The notes below the pieces were generated by a model. That model saw only the letters and a list, made by a program, of their open reading frames with translations, was not told the origin of the DNA and searched no databases. Of a stretch of 64,000 nt of DNA, positions 9,434 through 16,033 are shown piece by piece. The position numbers and the translations under genes were made by a program. The DNA lies in the NCBI GenBank assembly GCA_016720395.1, contig JADKKR010000008.1, positions 268,501 through 332,500 on the forward strand. The letters are read 5' to 3'. This DNA is from Geobacteraceae bacterium (GTDB lineage: Bacteria > Desulfobacterota > Desulfuromonadia > Geobacterales > Pseudopelobacteraceae). Within the stretch, counting starts at the first letter, position 1; every line of letters starts with the position of its first letter.

Positions 9434-9467
9434 AAAAAAAACAGGGGGATTATGCAACATCCCCCTG
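9434..9467 (-). terminator. Intrinsic terminator of the dienelactone-hydrolase-like gene
   Basis: CAGGGGGAT (9442-9450) pairs with ATCCCCCTG (9459-9467), loop of 8 nt. On the minus strand the stem is followed by a run of eight Ts (9434-9441 read as A on the plus strand). A-rich sequence also follows on the other side, so it could work in both directions, but only the minus-strand gene ending at 9503 needs it. Confidence 0.85.
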
Positions 9468-9502
9468 AAAAAAACCGTTAATTGTTTGATTGTGTCAGGC
9501 TG

Positions 9503-10279
9503 CTATTTGAAAATCTCGGCAAAGAATGCTTTCATGGCCTCCCACGAGCGCTTGTCGGCCTTCTCGTTGTAGGCGGCACCCTTGCTGTTGTCCGTGCCGG
9601 CCGCCCTGTTGGTGAAGCTGTGCACGGCATTGCCGTACCCTATGAGCTGCCAGTCCACAGTGGCTTTTCTCATCTCATCCTGAAAGGCTGCCACCTCATC
9701 GGCCTTTACAAACGGGTCGTCGGCGCCATGCAGGGCCAGTACCTTTCCTTTGATGCGGGTCGCATCCTGTGGCGTGGGTGTCGAGAGCCCTCCATGGAAA
9801 CTGACGACGCCTTTCACGTCGGCTCCGTCTCGGGCCAGTTCCAGAACGGTCGTGCCGCCGAAACAGAAGCCGATGGCGGCCAGCCGCTGCTGATCAACGA
9901 ACTTCTGCTTTCTGAGCTCTTCAAGTCCGGCCCGCGCCCTGGCGCGCATCAGGGCCCGGTCGCTTTTGTAGATGCCGGCTGTCGCGGCTGCATCGGCCTG
10001 GGCTGCAGGCCGGACACCCTTGCCGTAGATATCGGCAGCAAAGGCCACATACCCCAGTTTGGCCAGCATTTCCGTACGCTGCCTGATGTGGCTGTTGATG
10101 CCGGTCCATTCATGAACGACCAGGATCCCGGGCCTTTTGGCGCTCCTGGTATCGTCCCAGGCCAGGTAGCCTTCCAGTACGGTGTCACCCTGTCTGTATT
10201 CAATGACTTTGGTTTTGACTGCCGCTTCGGCGCTGACGGCCAGGCTGAGCAGCGTCAGTAACATTAACAGTCGTTTCAT
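9503..10279 (-). CDS. Exported dienelactone hydrolase family protein
   Basis: 258 residues. An N-terminal signal peptide (MKRLLMLLTLLSLAVSAEA, cleavage after about residue 19) precedes an alpha/beta hydrolase of the dienelactone hydrolase family. The nucleophile motif is GFCFGG (Cys in place of Ser, typical of this family), with the acid in LHGADDPF and the histidine in GNAVHSFTN. These proteins hydrolyse lactones or esters; the natural substrate here is unknown. A strong GGAGG precedes the ATG. It is divergent from the selenopeptide locus and ends in its own terminator, so it looks monocistronic. Confidence 0.88.
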   Translation of the reverse strand: MKRLLMLLTLLSLAVSAEAAVKTKVIEYRQGDTVLEGYLAWDDTRSAKRPGILVVHEWTGINSHIRQRTEMLAKLGYVAFAADIYGKGVRPAAQADAAATAGIYKSDRALMRARARAGLEELRKQKFVDQQRLAAIGFCFGGTTVLELARDGADVKGVVSFHGGLSTPTPQDATRIKGKVLALHGADDPFVKADEVAAFQDEMRKATVDWQLIGYGNAVHSFTNRAAGTDNSKGAAYNEKADKRSWEAMKAFFAEIFK

Positions 10280-10318
10280 GGGAAACCTCCCTGAACTCTT
10301 TGATATGGTTATAGTTTA

Positions 10319-10348
10319 TCTATACTCTTCCTGGCCGGGTGAGGTCAA
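10319..10348 (-). promoter_or_regulatory. Sigma-70 type promoter for the dienelactone-hydrolase-like gene
   Basis: On the minus strand, TTGACC (10348-10343), 18-nt spacer, TATAGA (10324-10319). It is about 40 nt upstream of the ATG at 10279. Prediction from consensus only. Confidence 0.5.
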
Positions 10349-10384
10349 GCAGGATGAGAACGTCACATACATCGAAATTAACGA

Positions 10385-10412
10385 TTGATTTGATTATAAC
10401 TATTGGTAAAAT
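10385..10412 (+). promoter_or_regulatory. Candidate promoter for the selenopeptide-maturase locus
   Basis: TTGATT (10385-10390), 16-nt spacer, TAAAAT (10407-10412). A transcript would begin near 10419, about 40 nt before the peptide start. The surrounding bases are notably AT-rich compared with the flanking genes. Prediction from consensus only. Confidence 0.5.
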
Positions 10413-10460
10413 GCATTCAATCTGTAGTCAGCTCATTCCAATATGAAAGGTGGTGAGAAC

Positions 10461-10769
10461 ATGGACAAGGATCAGATCAAGAGTCTCGTAGCAGGGCTTG
10501 GCATCGCCAGCCTGGTGGCAGGTGTTTCGATTGCCGCTCCGACTCACGCAGCCCAGAGCGGTTGAGGCGGCGGAGCGGGCGCCGGGAGCGCCCCCAAGGA
10601 CAAGGCCGAGGTGACCGAGAAGGCACCGGCCAAAGATGAGAAGAAGGATGCCAAGAAGGCCAAGAAAGCGAAAAAAGACGTCAAGAAAGATGCTGTCAAG
10701 GATCAGAAAACAGGCGACAAGCCGAAAGAGACGCCCGGAAAGAGTGGTTGAGGCGGTTCATCCAAGTAG
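10461..10769 (+). CDS. sbtA: Predicted selenocysteine-containing peptide precursor (SbtA-like), two in-frame TGA codons
   Basis: Read through two TGA codons (10563-10565 and 10749-10751) this is a 102-residue product with Sec at positions 35 and 97. Both sit in the same context, Ser-Gly-Sec-Gly-Gly, and the frame stays open for 61 codons between them and ends at TAG 10767-10769, four residues after the last conserved Gly. Residues 1-31 look like a signal peptide: charged start, hydrophobic stretch 9-26, and THA-A as a possible cleavage site. The middle (about 45-92) is almost entirely Lys, Asp, Glu and Ala. ATG 10461 follows GGTGGTGAG; an in-frame ATG at 10443 lacks such a site. A standard gene caller would stop at residue 34 and miss it. 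It precedes a SPASM radical SAM gene by 68 bp. The pairing matches a published prediction of a radical SAM maturase with Sec-containing targets (TIGRFAMs work by Haft and Basu, 2011); the symbol is by analogy. Confidence 0.82.
10577..10593 (+). promoter_or_regulatory. SECIS-like hairpin after the first TGA
   Basis: GGGCGC (10577-10582), loop CGGGA, GCGCCC (10588-10593), a perfect 6-bp GC stem within the coding sequence. The loop guanines begin 18 nt after the TGA, the same spacing as the SelB-binding loop in the E. coli fdhF SECIS. The loop lacks the usual GU, so binding is only inferred. Confidence 0.5.
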
Positions 10770-10782
10770 CGCGGTCGCGCTG
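10767..10782 (+). promoter_or_regulatory. SECIS-like hairpin after the second TGA
   Basis: AGCGC (10768-10772), loop GGTC, GCGCT (10777-10781), extended by a T-G wobble pair. The loop starts 21 nt after the second TGA and contains GGUC, as in the apical loop of the E. coli fdhF SECIS. The stem overlaps the final TAG. Confidence 0.5.
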
Positions 10783-10837
10783 CACGGCATCCGGAAGGCG
10801 GATTGACCATACAGAAGATGTCCGGTAAGATCATGTC

Positions 10838-12421
10838 ATGAACCTGTTATCTCAAACGTATCCCCTCTGCCGGTCGCTGCTCGGTATCAAAGTCTGGCAG
10901 CGCCTGCTGGAGGATGCTGACATGAATCCGGACAGCTTTCCGGATTTTCTGGAACACCTGGGCGGCCCCGGAATTCCTCGCTTTATTTCCGGGCTCGCCC
11001 AGCTTGAACAGGCACGAAAACGGGCTCTTTCAGCCGGGAGCCCCCCCCCGCCCCTCGATTCATTCAGCCTCAATCCCAGTCTGCAGATCAACCCCGTCTC
11101 ATGGACAGGCCTTGTCCCGCTTTTCCAACGGGCAAAACAGCGCGACCTCGACCGGGTGGCCCCGGGAAACGAGATCATCCTCACCTGGTGCGCGCCGGAG
11201 GATGGAGCGTTGCTGACCCGCGTCGCCGGGCAGGGCGACCTGCTGGCCATCAAGCTGGTGGCCGAAGAGATAGCTCCGTCCGATGCGGCACGCGAGGCGG
11301 GTGTTGCCGTCGGTGTCATCGATGCCGTTCTGCGTGAGGCGGCCGGGAAAGGGCTGATCGTTTCGCCCCCCTCGAAGCTCCGCCGGGAAGATGCGATAGC
11401 CGATGTGGCCCCGCGTGCTGATTTTACCGTGGCCGAGGTGTTTACCCTGCAGTGGCACCTGACCCAGGAGTGCGACCTGCACTGCCGGCACTGCTATGAC
11501 CGCAGCAGCCGCAGGCCGTTCCCCTTCGAGCGGGCCCTGACCCTGCTGGATGAGCTGCACGACTTCTGTCGCAGCCGCTTTGTGCGCGGCCAGGTGTCCC
11601 TTTCGGGCGGCAATCCTCTGCTGTACCCGCAGTTCACGGAGCTCTACCGCGCCGCTGCAGAGCGGGATCTGATGATCGCCATCCTGGGCAATGCCAGTGA
11701 CCGCGCCACGATTGAGCAGCTTGCAGCCATCCGGATGCCGGTTTACTACCAGGTCAGCCTGGAAGGTTTGCAGCAGCATAACGATGAGATCCGCGGAGCC
11801 GGGAACTACCGCCGGACGGTGGATTTCCTGCGGACCCTGACGGCGATGGGCGTGCCGAACATGGTCATGCTGACCCTGACCAGACACAATCTGGGGCAGG
11901 TGATCCCGCTGGCGGAAGAACTGGAGGGAGTCACGGGGGGGCTGACCTTCAACCGCCTGGCGCTGTTCGGTGAGGGCGCCAGTCTGGAACTGCCGACGCC
12001 GGAGGAGTACCGGGCATTCCTGGAAAGTTACGCCGCAGCCCTGGACAGCCACCCGGTACTGACCCTCAAGGACAGTCTGCTCAACACGATCTTCGAGCGG
12101 GATGACAGCGGGCTGTTCGGCGGCTGTGCCGGTTACGGCTGCGGCGCGGCCTTCAATTTCGTCTCGATCCTCTCCGACGGAGAGGTCCACGCCTGCCGTA
12201 AATTTCCTTCGCCCATCGGCAACATCCTCAGCGACAGCCTGGAGGTCGTTTACACCTCCGCGGCTGCGCAGCGCTATCGTGCCGGTAGCTCGGCCTGTGC
12301 CGGATGCTCCCTGAACGCCGTCTGCCGCGGCTGCCCGGCGGTTACCGCCAGCCTCGGGCTTGATCCGTTTACCGAAAAAGATCCGTTCTGTTTCAAGTGC
12401 CCATCAAGCCAGCCCTCCTGA
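10838..12421 (+). CDS. sbtM: Radical SAM/SPASM peptide maturase, selenobiotic (SbtM) type
   Basis: 527 residues. The radical SAM cluster is C212-x3-C216-x2-C219 (CDLHCRHC) with SLSGGNPLLY as the glycine-rich SAM motif. The C-terminus has a SPASM-like cysteine set for auxiliary Fe-S clusters: C430, C435, C453, C487, C490, C496, C499, then C518 and C521. Residues about 125-175 look like a winged-helix, PqqD-like recognition element (inference from pattern). SPASM enzymes of this sort modify ribosomally made peptides, often making thioether or C-C crosslinks. The natural substrate is very likely the adjacent double-Sec peptide; a selenoether product would be the analogous outcome, but this is inference. 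No transporter or protease gene accompanies the pair. The ribosome-binding site is weak. Confidence 0.85.
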   Translation: MNLLSQTYPLCRSLLGIKVWQRLLEDADMNPDSFPDFLEHLGGPGIPRFISGLAQLEQARKRALSAGSPPPPLDSFSLNPSLQINPVSWTGLVPLFQRAKQRDLDRVAPGNEIILTWCAPEDGALLTRVAGQGDLLAIKLVAEEIAPSDAAREAGVAVGVIDAVLREAAGKGLIVSPPSKLRREDAIADVAPRADFTVAEVFTLQWHLTQECDLHCRHCYDRSSRRPFPFERALTLLDELHDFCRSRFVRGQVSLSGGNPLLYPQFTELYRAAAERDLMIAILGNASDRATIEQLAAIRMPVYYQVSLEGLQQHNDEIRGAGNYRRTVDFLRTLTAMGVPNMVMLTLTRHNLGQVIPLAEELEGVTGGLTFNRLALFGEGASLELPTPEEYRAFLESYAAALDSHPVLTLKDSLLNTIFERDDSGLFGGCAGYGCGAAFNFVSILSDGEVHACRKFPSPIGNILSDSLEVVYTSAAAQRYRAGSSACAGCSLNAVCRGCPAVTASLGLDPFTEKDPFCFKCPSSQPS

Positions 12422-12457
12422 TCATTCCCTCTTTGCAGCGTGCCGGTGATCAAACGA

Positions 12458-12487
12458 ACAAAGGTACCCCTCGCGAAGTACCTTTGT
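12458..12487. terminator. Hairpin between convergent sbtM and trpG
   Basis: ACAAAGGTAC (12458-12467) pairs perfectly with GTACCTTTGT (12478-12487) around a 10-nt loop. No strong U-tract follows on either strand, so it may be a shared weak terminator or a transcript-end stabilising stem for the convergent genes. Confidence 0.5.
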
Positions 12488-12529
12488 CTGTGCTGTTCTC
12501 ATTGAGAGTAGAAAAGATTCGTTTGGCCG

Positions 12530-13099
12530 TTAACGGCTGATCTCCAGGAAGTTTCGCAACAGATCCATGCCGCATTCGGTCAGGATCGACTCGGGGTGGA
12601 ACTGGACCCCCCAGAGCGGCAGCTCGCGGTGACGCATGCCCATGATCTCGCCGTTTTCGACCCAGGCGGTCACCTCCAGGCACTCCGGAAGCGTTGAGCG
12701 CTCCACCACCAGGGAATGGTAGCGGGTGGCCAGGAAGGGGTTGGGCAATCCGGCAAACAGTTCCCGGCCGTCATGGTGGATGGGAGAGGTCTTGCCGTGC
12801 ATCAGCGAGACGCTGCGGACGACATCGCCGCCGAAGGCCGCCCCGATGGCCTGATGGCCGAGGCAGACGCCCAGGAGGGGGATTCTGCCGGCGAAATGCC
12901 GGATGGCAGCGACGGAGATGCCGGCCTCCTCAGGTGAACAGGGTCCGGGGGAGATCACCAGACGGTCCGGCTGCAGGGCCTCGATCTCATCCAGGGTGAT
13001 CCGGTCGTTGCGGTGGACCTGCACCTCTTCACCCAGCTGGCCGAAATACTGGACGATGTTGTAGGTGAAGGAGTCATAGTTGTCGATCATCAGCAGCAT
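12530..13099 (-). CDS. trpG: Anthranilate / aminodeoxychorismate synthase glutaminase subunit
   Basis: 189 residues, class I glutamine amidotransferase that supplies ammonia to the chorismate-binding partner. The triad is visible: nucleophile C79 in GVCLGHQAIG, H168 and E170 in VQFHPES. The start ATG overlaps the trpE stop by one base (TAATG), so it is translationally coupled to component I. Sequence alone does not separate TrpG from PabA; the trpE neighbour favours tryptophan synthesis, though one protein can serve both. No trpD, trpC or other trp gene follows; the next gene is convergent. Confidence 0.9.
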   Translation of the reverse strand: MLLMIDNYDSFTYNIVQYFGQLGEEVQVHRNDRITLDEIEALQPDRLVISPGPCSPEEAGISVAAIRHFAGRIPLLGVCLGHQAIGAAFGGDVVRSVSLMHGKTSPIHHDGRELFAGLPNPFLATRYHSLVVERSTLPECLEVTAWVENGEIMGMRHRELPLWGVQFHPESILTECGMDLLRNFLEISR

Positions 13100-14574
13100 T
13101 ATTCAAGTCCCTTCTCGGCCAGTTCGATGGCCTTCATCACCGCCATGCCCTTGTTGACCGTTTCCTGCCATTCGGCGGTGGGGTTTGAGTCGGCCACAAT
13201 CCCGGCCCCGGCCTGGAGATGGACCCTGCCGTCCTTGATGACCAGGGTGCGGATCGTGATTGCCAGATCCATGTTGCCGGAGAAGGAAAAGTAGCCGACG
13301 GCGCCGCCGTAAACCTCGCGGCGGACCGGCTCCAGCTCGTCGATGATCTGCATGGCCCTGACCTTGGGTGCGCCGGAGAGGGTCCCTGCCGGAAAGGTGG
13401 CCCTGACCAGGTCGAAGGCGTCACGACCTTCGCCCAGCTCTCCCTGGACGTTGGAGACGATATGCATGACGTGGGAGTAGCGCTCGATCACCATCAGCTC
13501 GGTCACCTTGACCGAACCGGTGCTGCAGACCCTTCCCAGGTCGTTGCGTCCCAGGTCAACCAGCATGACGTGTTCGGCCCGCTCCTTGGGATCGGCCAGC
13601 AGTTCCTCCGCCAGGCGGGCATCCTGTTCGAGGTCGCTTCCGCGGGGTCGGGTGCCGGCAATGGGGCGCAGTTCGACCCGGGCTCCCTCCTTGCGGACCA
13701 TAACCTCCGGGGAGGCCCCGGCAATGACGGTGTCGCCAAGGCGCAGGAAAAACATGTACGGTGACGGGTTGAGGGTGCGCAGGACGCGATAAATGTCGAG
13801 CGGTTCGGCGGAGAGCTCACCGCTGAATCGCTGGGAGAGTACGACCTGGATGATGTCGCCGGAGCGGACGTATTCCTTGGCCTTTTCCACCGCAGCTTCG
13901 AAGTCGGCCCGGGTAACGTTTGAGTGCAGTTCAACCTTCTTTCCGCTGGCCGGGGCTGTGCAGCCGGCAAGCGGCATGCGCAGGCGCCTGATGATGGCGG
14001 TGATGTTCTCTGTCGCCTTGCGGTAGGCCTCTTCGGGGGTCGTGTCACCCTCCAGGTGGGCGTTGGAGACGACCTTGATCTTCTGGCTCATGGTGTCGAA
14101 GATCACGATGGTGTCGGTGACCAGAAAATAGGCGTCGTAGGCTTCCAGATTCGCCGGCTTGTCCGTGGGAAGCTGTTCGAAGTGGCGCACCATGTCGTAG
14201 CCCATGTAGCCGACTGCTCCGCCGAAAAAACGCGGCAGCCCTTCGACCTCGACCGGCGAAAAGCGTGCCAGTACCTCGCGGATGCAGGCCAGCGGATCAT
14301 CGGAGGTCTGTGAGCTGATCCGACCGTTCTCAATGGTTTCGACCAGGTTCCCCCGGCTGCGTACAATCAGGGAGGGAGTGGAACCGAGGAAGCTGTAGCG
14401 GCCCCATTTCTCACCCCCCTCGATACTTTCGAGAAGAAAGGAATACTGTCCGTCGTCAAGCTTCTTGAAGGCAGAGACCGGCGTATCCATGTCCGCCATG
14501 ATCTCGCGGTAGACCGGGATCAGGTTGCCTCGTTGCGAGAGGTCATGGAAGGTTTTCAGGTCGGGGAAGAACAT
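13099..14574 (-). CDS. trpE: Anthranilate synthase component I
   Basis: 491 residues, converts chorismate plus ammonia to anthranilate. The C-terminal chorismate-utilising domain is complete: NPSPYMFFLRLGDTVIAGAS, PIAGTRPRG, LGRNDLGRV, GTLSGAPKVRAM and GGAVGYFSFSGNMDLAITIR. The N-terminal part carries the feedback-site-like LLESIEGGEKWGRYSFLG. I chose ATG 14574 rather than upstream in-frame starts because GGAG lies 7 nt ahead and the N-terminus then begins MFFPDLKTFHDL, as expected. I found no Trp-rich leader between this gene and the divergent aroF leader. Confidence 0.93.
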   Translation of the reverse strand: MFFPDLKTFHDLSQRGNLIPVYREIMADMDTPVSAFKKLDDGQYSFLLESIEGGEKWGRYSFLGSTPSLIVRSRGNLVETIENGRISSQTSDDPLACIREVLARFSPVEVEGLPRFFGGAVGYMGYDMVRHFEQLPTDKPANLEAYDAYFLVTDTIVIFDTMSQKIKVVSNAHLEGDTTPEEAYRKATENITAIIRRLRMPLAGCTAPASGKKVELHSNVTRADFEAAVEKAKEYVRSGDIIQVVLSQRFSGELSAEPLDIYRVLRTLNPSPYMFFLRLGDTVIAGASPEVMVRKEGARVELRPIAGTRPRGSDLEQDARLAEELLADPKERAEHVMLVDLGRNDLGRVCSTGSVKVTELMVIERYSHVMHIVSNVQGELGEGRDAFDLVRATFPAGTLSGAPKVRAMQIIDELEPVRREVYGGAVGYFSFSGNMDLAITIRTLVIKDGRVHLQAGAGIVADSNPTAEWQETVNKGMAVMKAIELAEKGLE

Positions 14575-14693
14575 GTGCTGACTCCATTCAGGCGGGTACG
14601 CATAAATGAAAAAAACTAGCACATATCTCTGAAGCTCGTCAAGTTAAGCGGTAGTTACCGTGCCGGCGGTGATTGCCATGCAGCATAATGGAC

Positions 14694-14723
14694 TTGACAG
14701 CATCGCTTCTGCTGTGATTTAGT
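14694..14723 (+). promoter_or_regulatory. Promoter of the aroF leader
   Basis: Perfect -35 TTGACA (14694-14699), 18-nt spacer, -10 TTTAGT (14718-14723). The predicted start site (about 14730) nearly coincides with the leader ATG at 14731, which would make the leader peptide mRNA essentially leaderless; an upstream promoter cannot be excluded. Confidence 0.5.
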
Positions 14724-14730
14724 AGGCGCC

Positions 14731-14814
14731 ATGAAATCCAACAGCTTCTTCAGCGCATGTTACTTTTATTTCCGGTTCGGCTTTAACAGGCCGTCTGCCC
14801 GGGTATTGGTGTAA
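14731..14814 (+). CDS. Phe/Tyr-rich leader peptide of aroF
   Basis: A 27-codon ORF with eight aromatic codons between residues 6 and 18 (FFSACYFYFRFGF: Phe at 6, 7, 12, 14, 16, 18; Tyr at 11, 13). It ends at TAA 14812-14814, ahead of a terminator and before the aroF start. The layout is that of the pheA or trp leader peptides: the ribosome would stall at the aromatic codons when charged tRNA-Phe or tRNA-Tyr is scarce. The ribosome-binding site is weak (TAGG close to the ATG). Confidence 0.72.
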   Translation: MKSNSFFSACYFYFRFGFNRPSARVLV

Positions 14815-14879
14815 GCGCACGAAGCTAACACATCACACACCACAAAGTCGGGGCGGACGGAAGTCTTCCCCGATTTTTT
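14791..14879 (+). promoter_or_regulatory. Transcription attenuator (antiterminator/terminator) of aroF
   Basis: Terminator: TCGGGG (14848-14853) with CCCCGA (14868-14873), an inner GAC/GTC stem capped by GGAA, followed by T6 (14874-14879). Competing antiterminator: CCGTCTGCCC (14791-14800), inside the leader coding region, pairs over 10 bp (one G-U) with GGGCGGACGG (14851-14860), which destroys the terminator. A ribosome stalled at the aromatic codons (14746-14784) leaves 14791-14800 free; one that reaches the stop codon at 14812 covers it. This is a complete ribosome-mediated attenuator read directly from the sequence. Confidence 0.78.
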
Positions 14880-14952
14880 GTTGCCGCACCGGATGCGGCG
14901 GCCAGGGTCGGGGGAAATCTTCCGGCCATTTTTTGTGGGAGAGGAGCAGGGC

Positions 14953-15972
14953 ATGATTATCGTCATGAAGGCGGGAGCGGCAAAGAAAGACAGGGATGAG
15001 GTTCTGAGGCGCATCAGGGAACTGGGTTACAAGCCCCATGTCATCCACGGGGAGACCAGGGACGTGATCGGAGCGGTCGGCGATGAGCGGGACAAGGCTT
15101 TGCTGCAGTCGCTGGAGTCACTGCACGGGGTGGAAAACGTGGTTCCAATTCTGCAGCCGTACAAGCTGGCCTCCAGAGAGGTGAAGAAAGAGGCCAGTCT
15201 GGTGCGGATCAGTGATGATGTCGTTATCGGCGGACGCCAGGTAATCGTCATGGCCGGCCCCTGTTCGGTGGAGAGCGAGCAGCAGATCATCGAGTCCGCA
15301 CGGGCCGTCAAAAAGGCCGGAGCTCATGTCCTGCGGGGCGGAGCATTCAAGCCCCGCACCTCACCCTACTCATTCCAGGGGTTGGAGGAGGATGGGCTGA
15401 AACTGCTGGCAAAGGCACGGGAACTGACCGGATTACCGTTCGTGACCGAGGTCATCGACCCGGAAACTGCCGAGATGGTGGCCGGCTACGCCGATATCCT
15501 TCAGATCGGTGCCCGGAATTCACAGAATTTCGCTCTGCTTAAGAAGGTTGGCCAACTGAAGAAGCCGGTTCTCCTCAAACGCGGCATGTCCATGACGATC
15601 CAGGAGTTCCTGATGAGTGCCGAGTACATCATGAGCGAGGGCAATCAGGCCGTTATTCTCTGCGAGCGAGGCATCCGCACCTTCGAGACCGCCACCCGCA
15701 ATACGCTTGACCTTTCAGCGATACCGGTCCTGAAGGGCAAGACGCATCTGCCGGTGATCATCGATCCATCACACGGTACCGGAAACCATCACTATGTGGC
15801 CCCCATGTGCTATGCATCGGTGGCGGCAGGGGCTGATGGCCTGATCGTGGAGGTTCATCCCGACCCGGAGCATGCCTCAAGCGATGGACCACAGTCGCTC
15901 AAACCCGCAAAATTCGAGGCGATGATGGAAAAGTTGCGGCTGTTTGTGGAAGCTGACGGAAGGGTTTTGTAG
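14953..15972 (+). CDS. aroF: 3-deoxy-7-phosphoheptulonate (DAHP) synthase, type I-beta with N-terminal regulatory domain
   Basis: 339 residues, condenses phosphoenolpyruvate and erythrose 4-phosphate in the first step of the shikimate pathway. Residues 1-75 form the ferredoxin-like regulatory domain known from the Thermotoga-type enzyme (MIIVMKAGAAKKD...). The catalytic barrel follows, with VMAGPCSVES, RGGAFKPRTSPYSFQG, LKRGMSMTIQEFL, IIDPSHGTGNH and a final EVHPDPEHASSDGPQS. ATG 14953 follows GAGGAG; the in-frame ATG at 14878 lies inside the terminator region and gives an unrelated extension. Expression is predicted to respond to aromatic amino acids through the attenuator ahead of it. Confidence 0.95.
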   Translation: MIIVMKAGAAKKDRDEVLRRIRELGYKPHVIHGETRDVIGAVGDERDKALLQSLESLHGVENVVPILQPYKLASREVKKEASLVRISDDVVIGGRQVIVMAGPCSVESEQQIIESARAVKKAGAHVLRGGAFKPRTSPYSFQGLEEDGLKLLAKARELTGLPFVTEVIDPETAEMVAGYADILQIGARNSQNFALLKKVGQLKKPVLLKRGMSMTIQEFLMSAEYIMSEGNQAVILCERGIRTFETATRNTLDLSAIPVLKGKTHLPVIIDPSHGTGNHHYVAPMCYASVAAGADGLIVEVHPDPEHASSDGPQSLKPAKFEAMMEKLRLFVEADGRVL

Positions 15973-16033
15973 GATCCGGTGAACGGGAGAGGGGGGCAGG
16001 GCTGCATCCTGCCTCCGTATCTACAATGAATTT

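Noticed and set aside
9387..9502. A T-box leader for valS
   Set aside because: The region holds only a short TGTCTG/CAGACA hairpin and the neighbour's terminator; it has no T-box core sequence and is too short.
10461..10565. A 34-residue peptide ending at the first TGA
   Set aside because: The same frame continues for 61 codons with a second identical Ser-Gly-TGA-Gly-Gly site and a sensible stop, and a radical SAM maturase follows. Termination at the first TGA would leave this unexplained.
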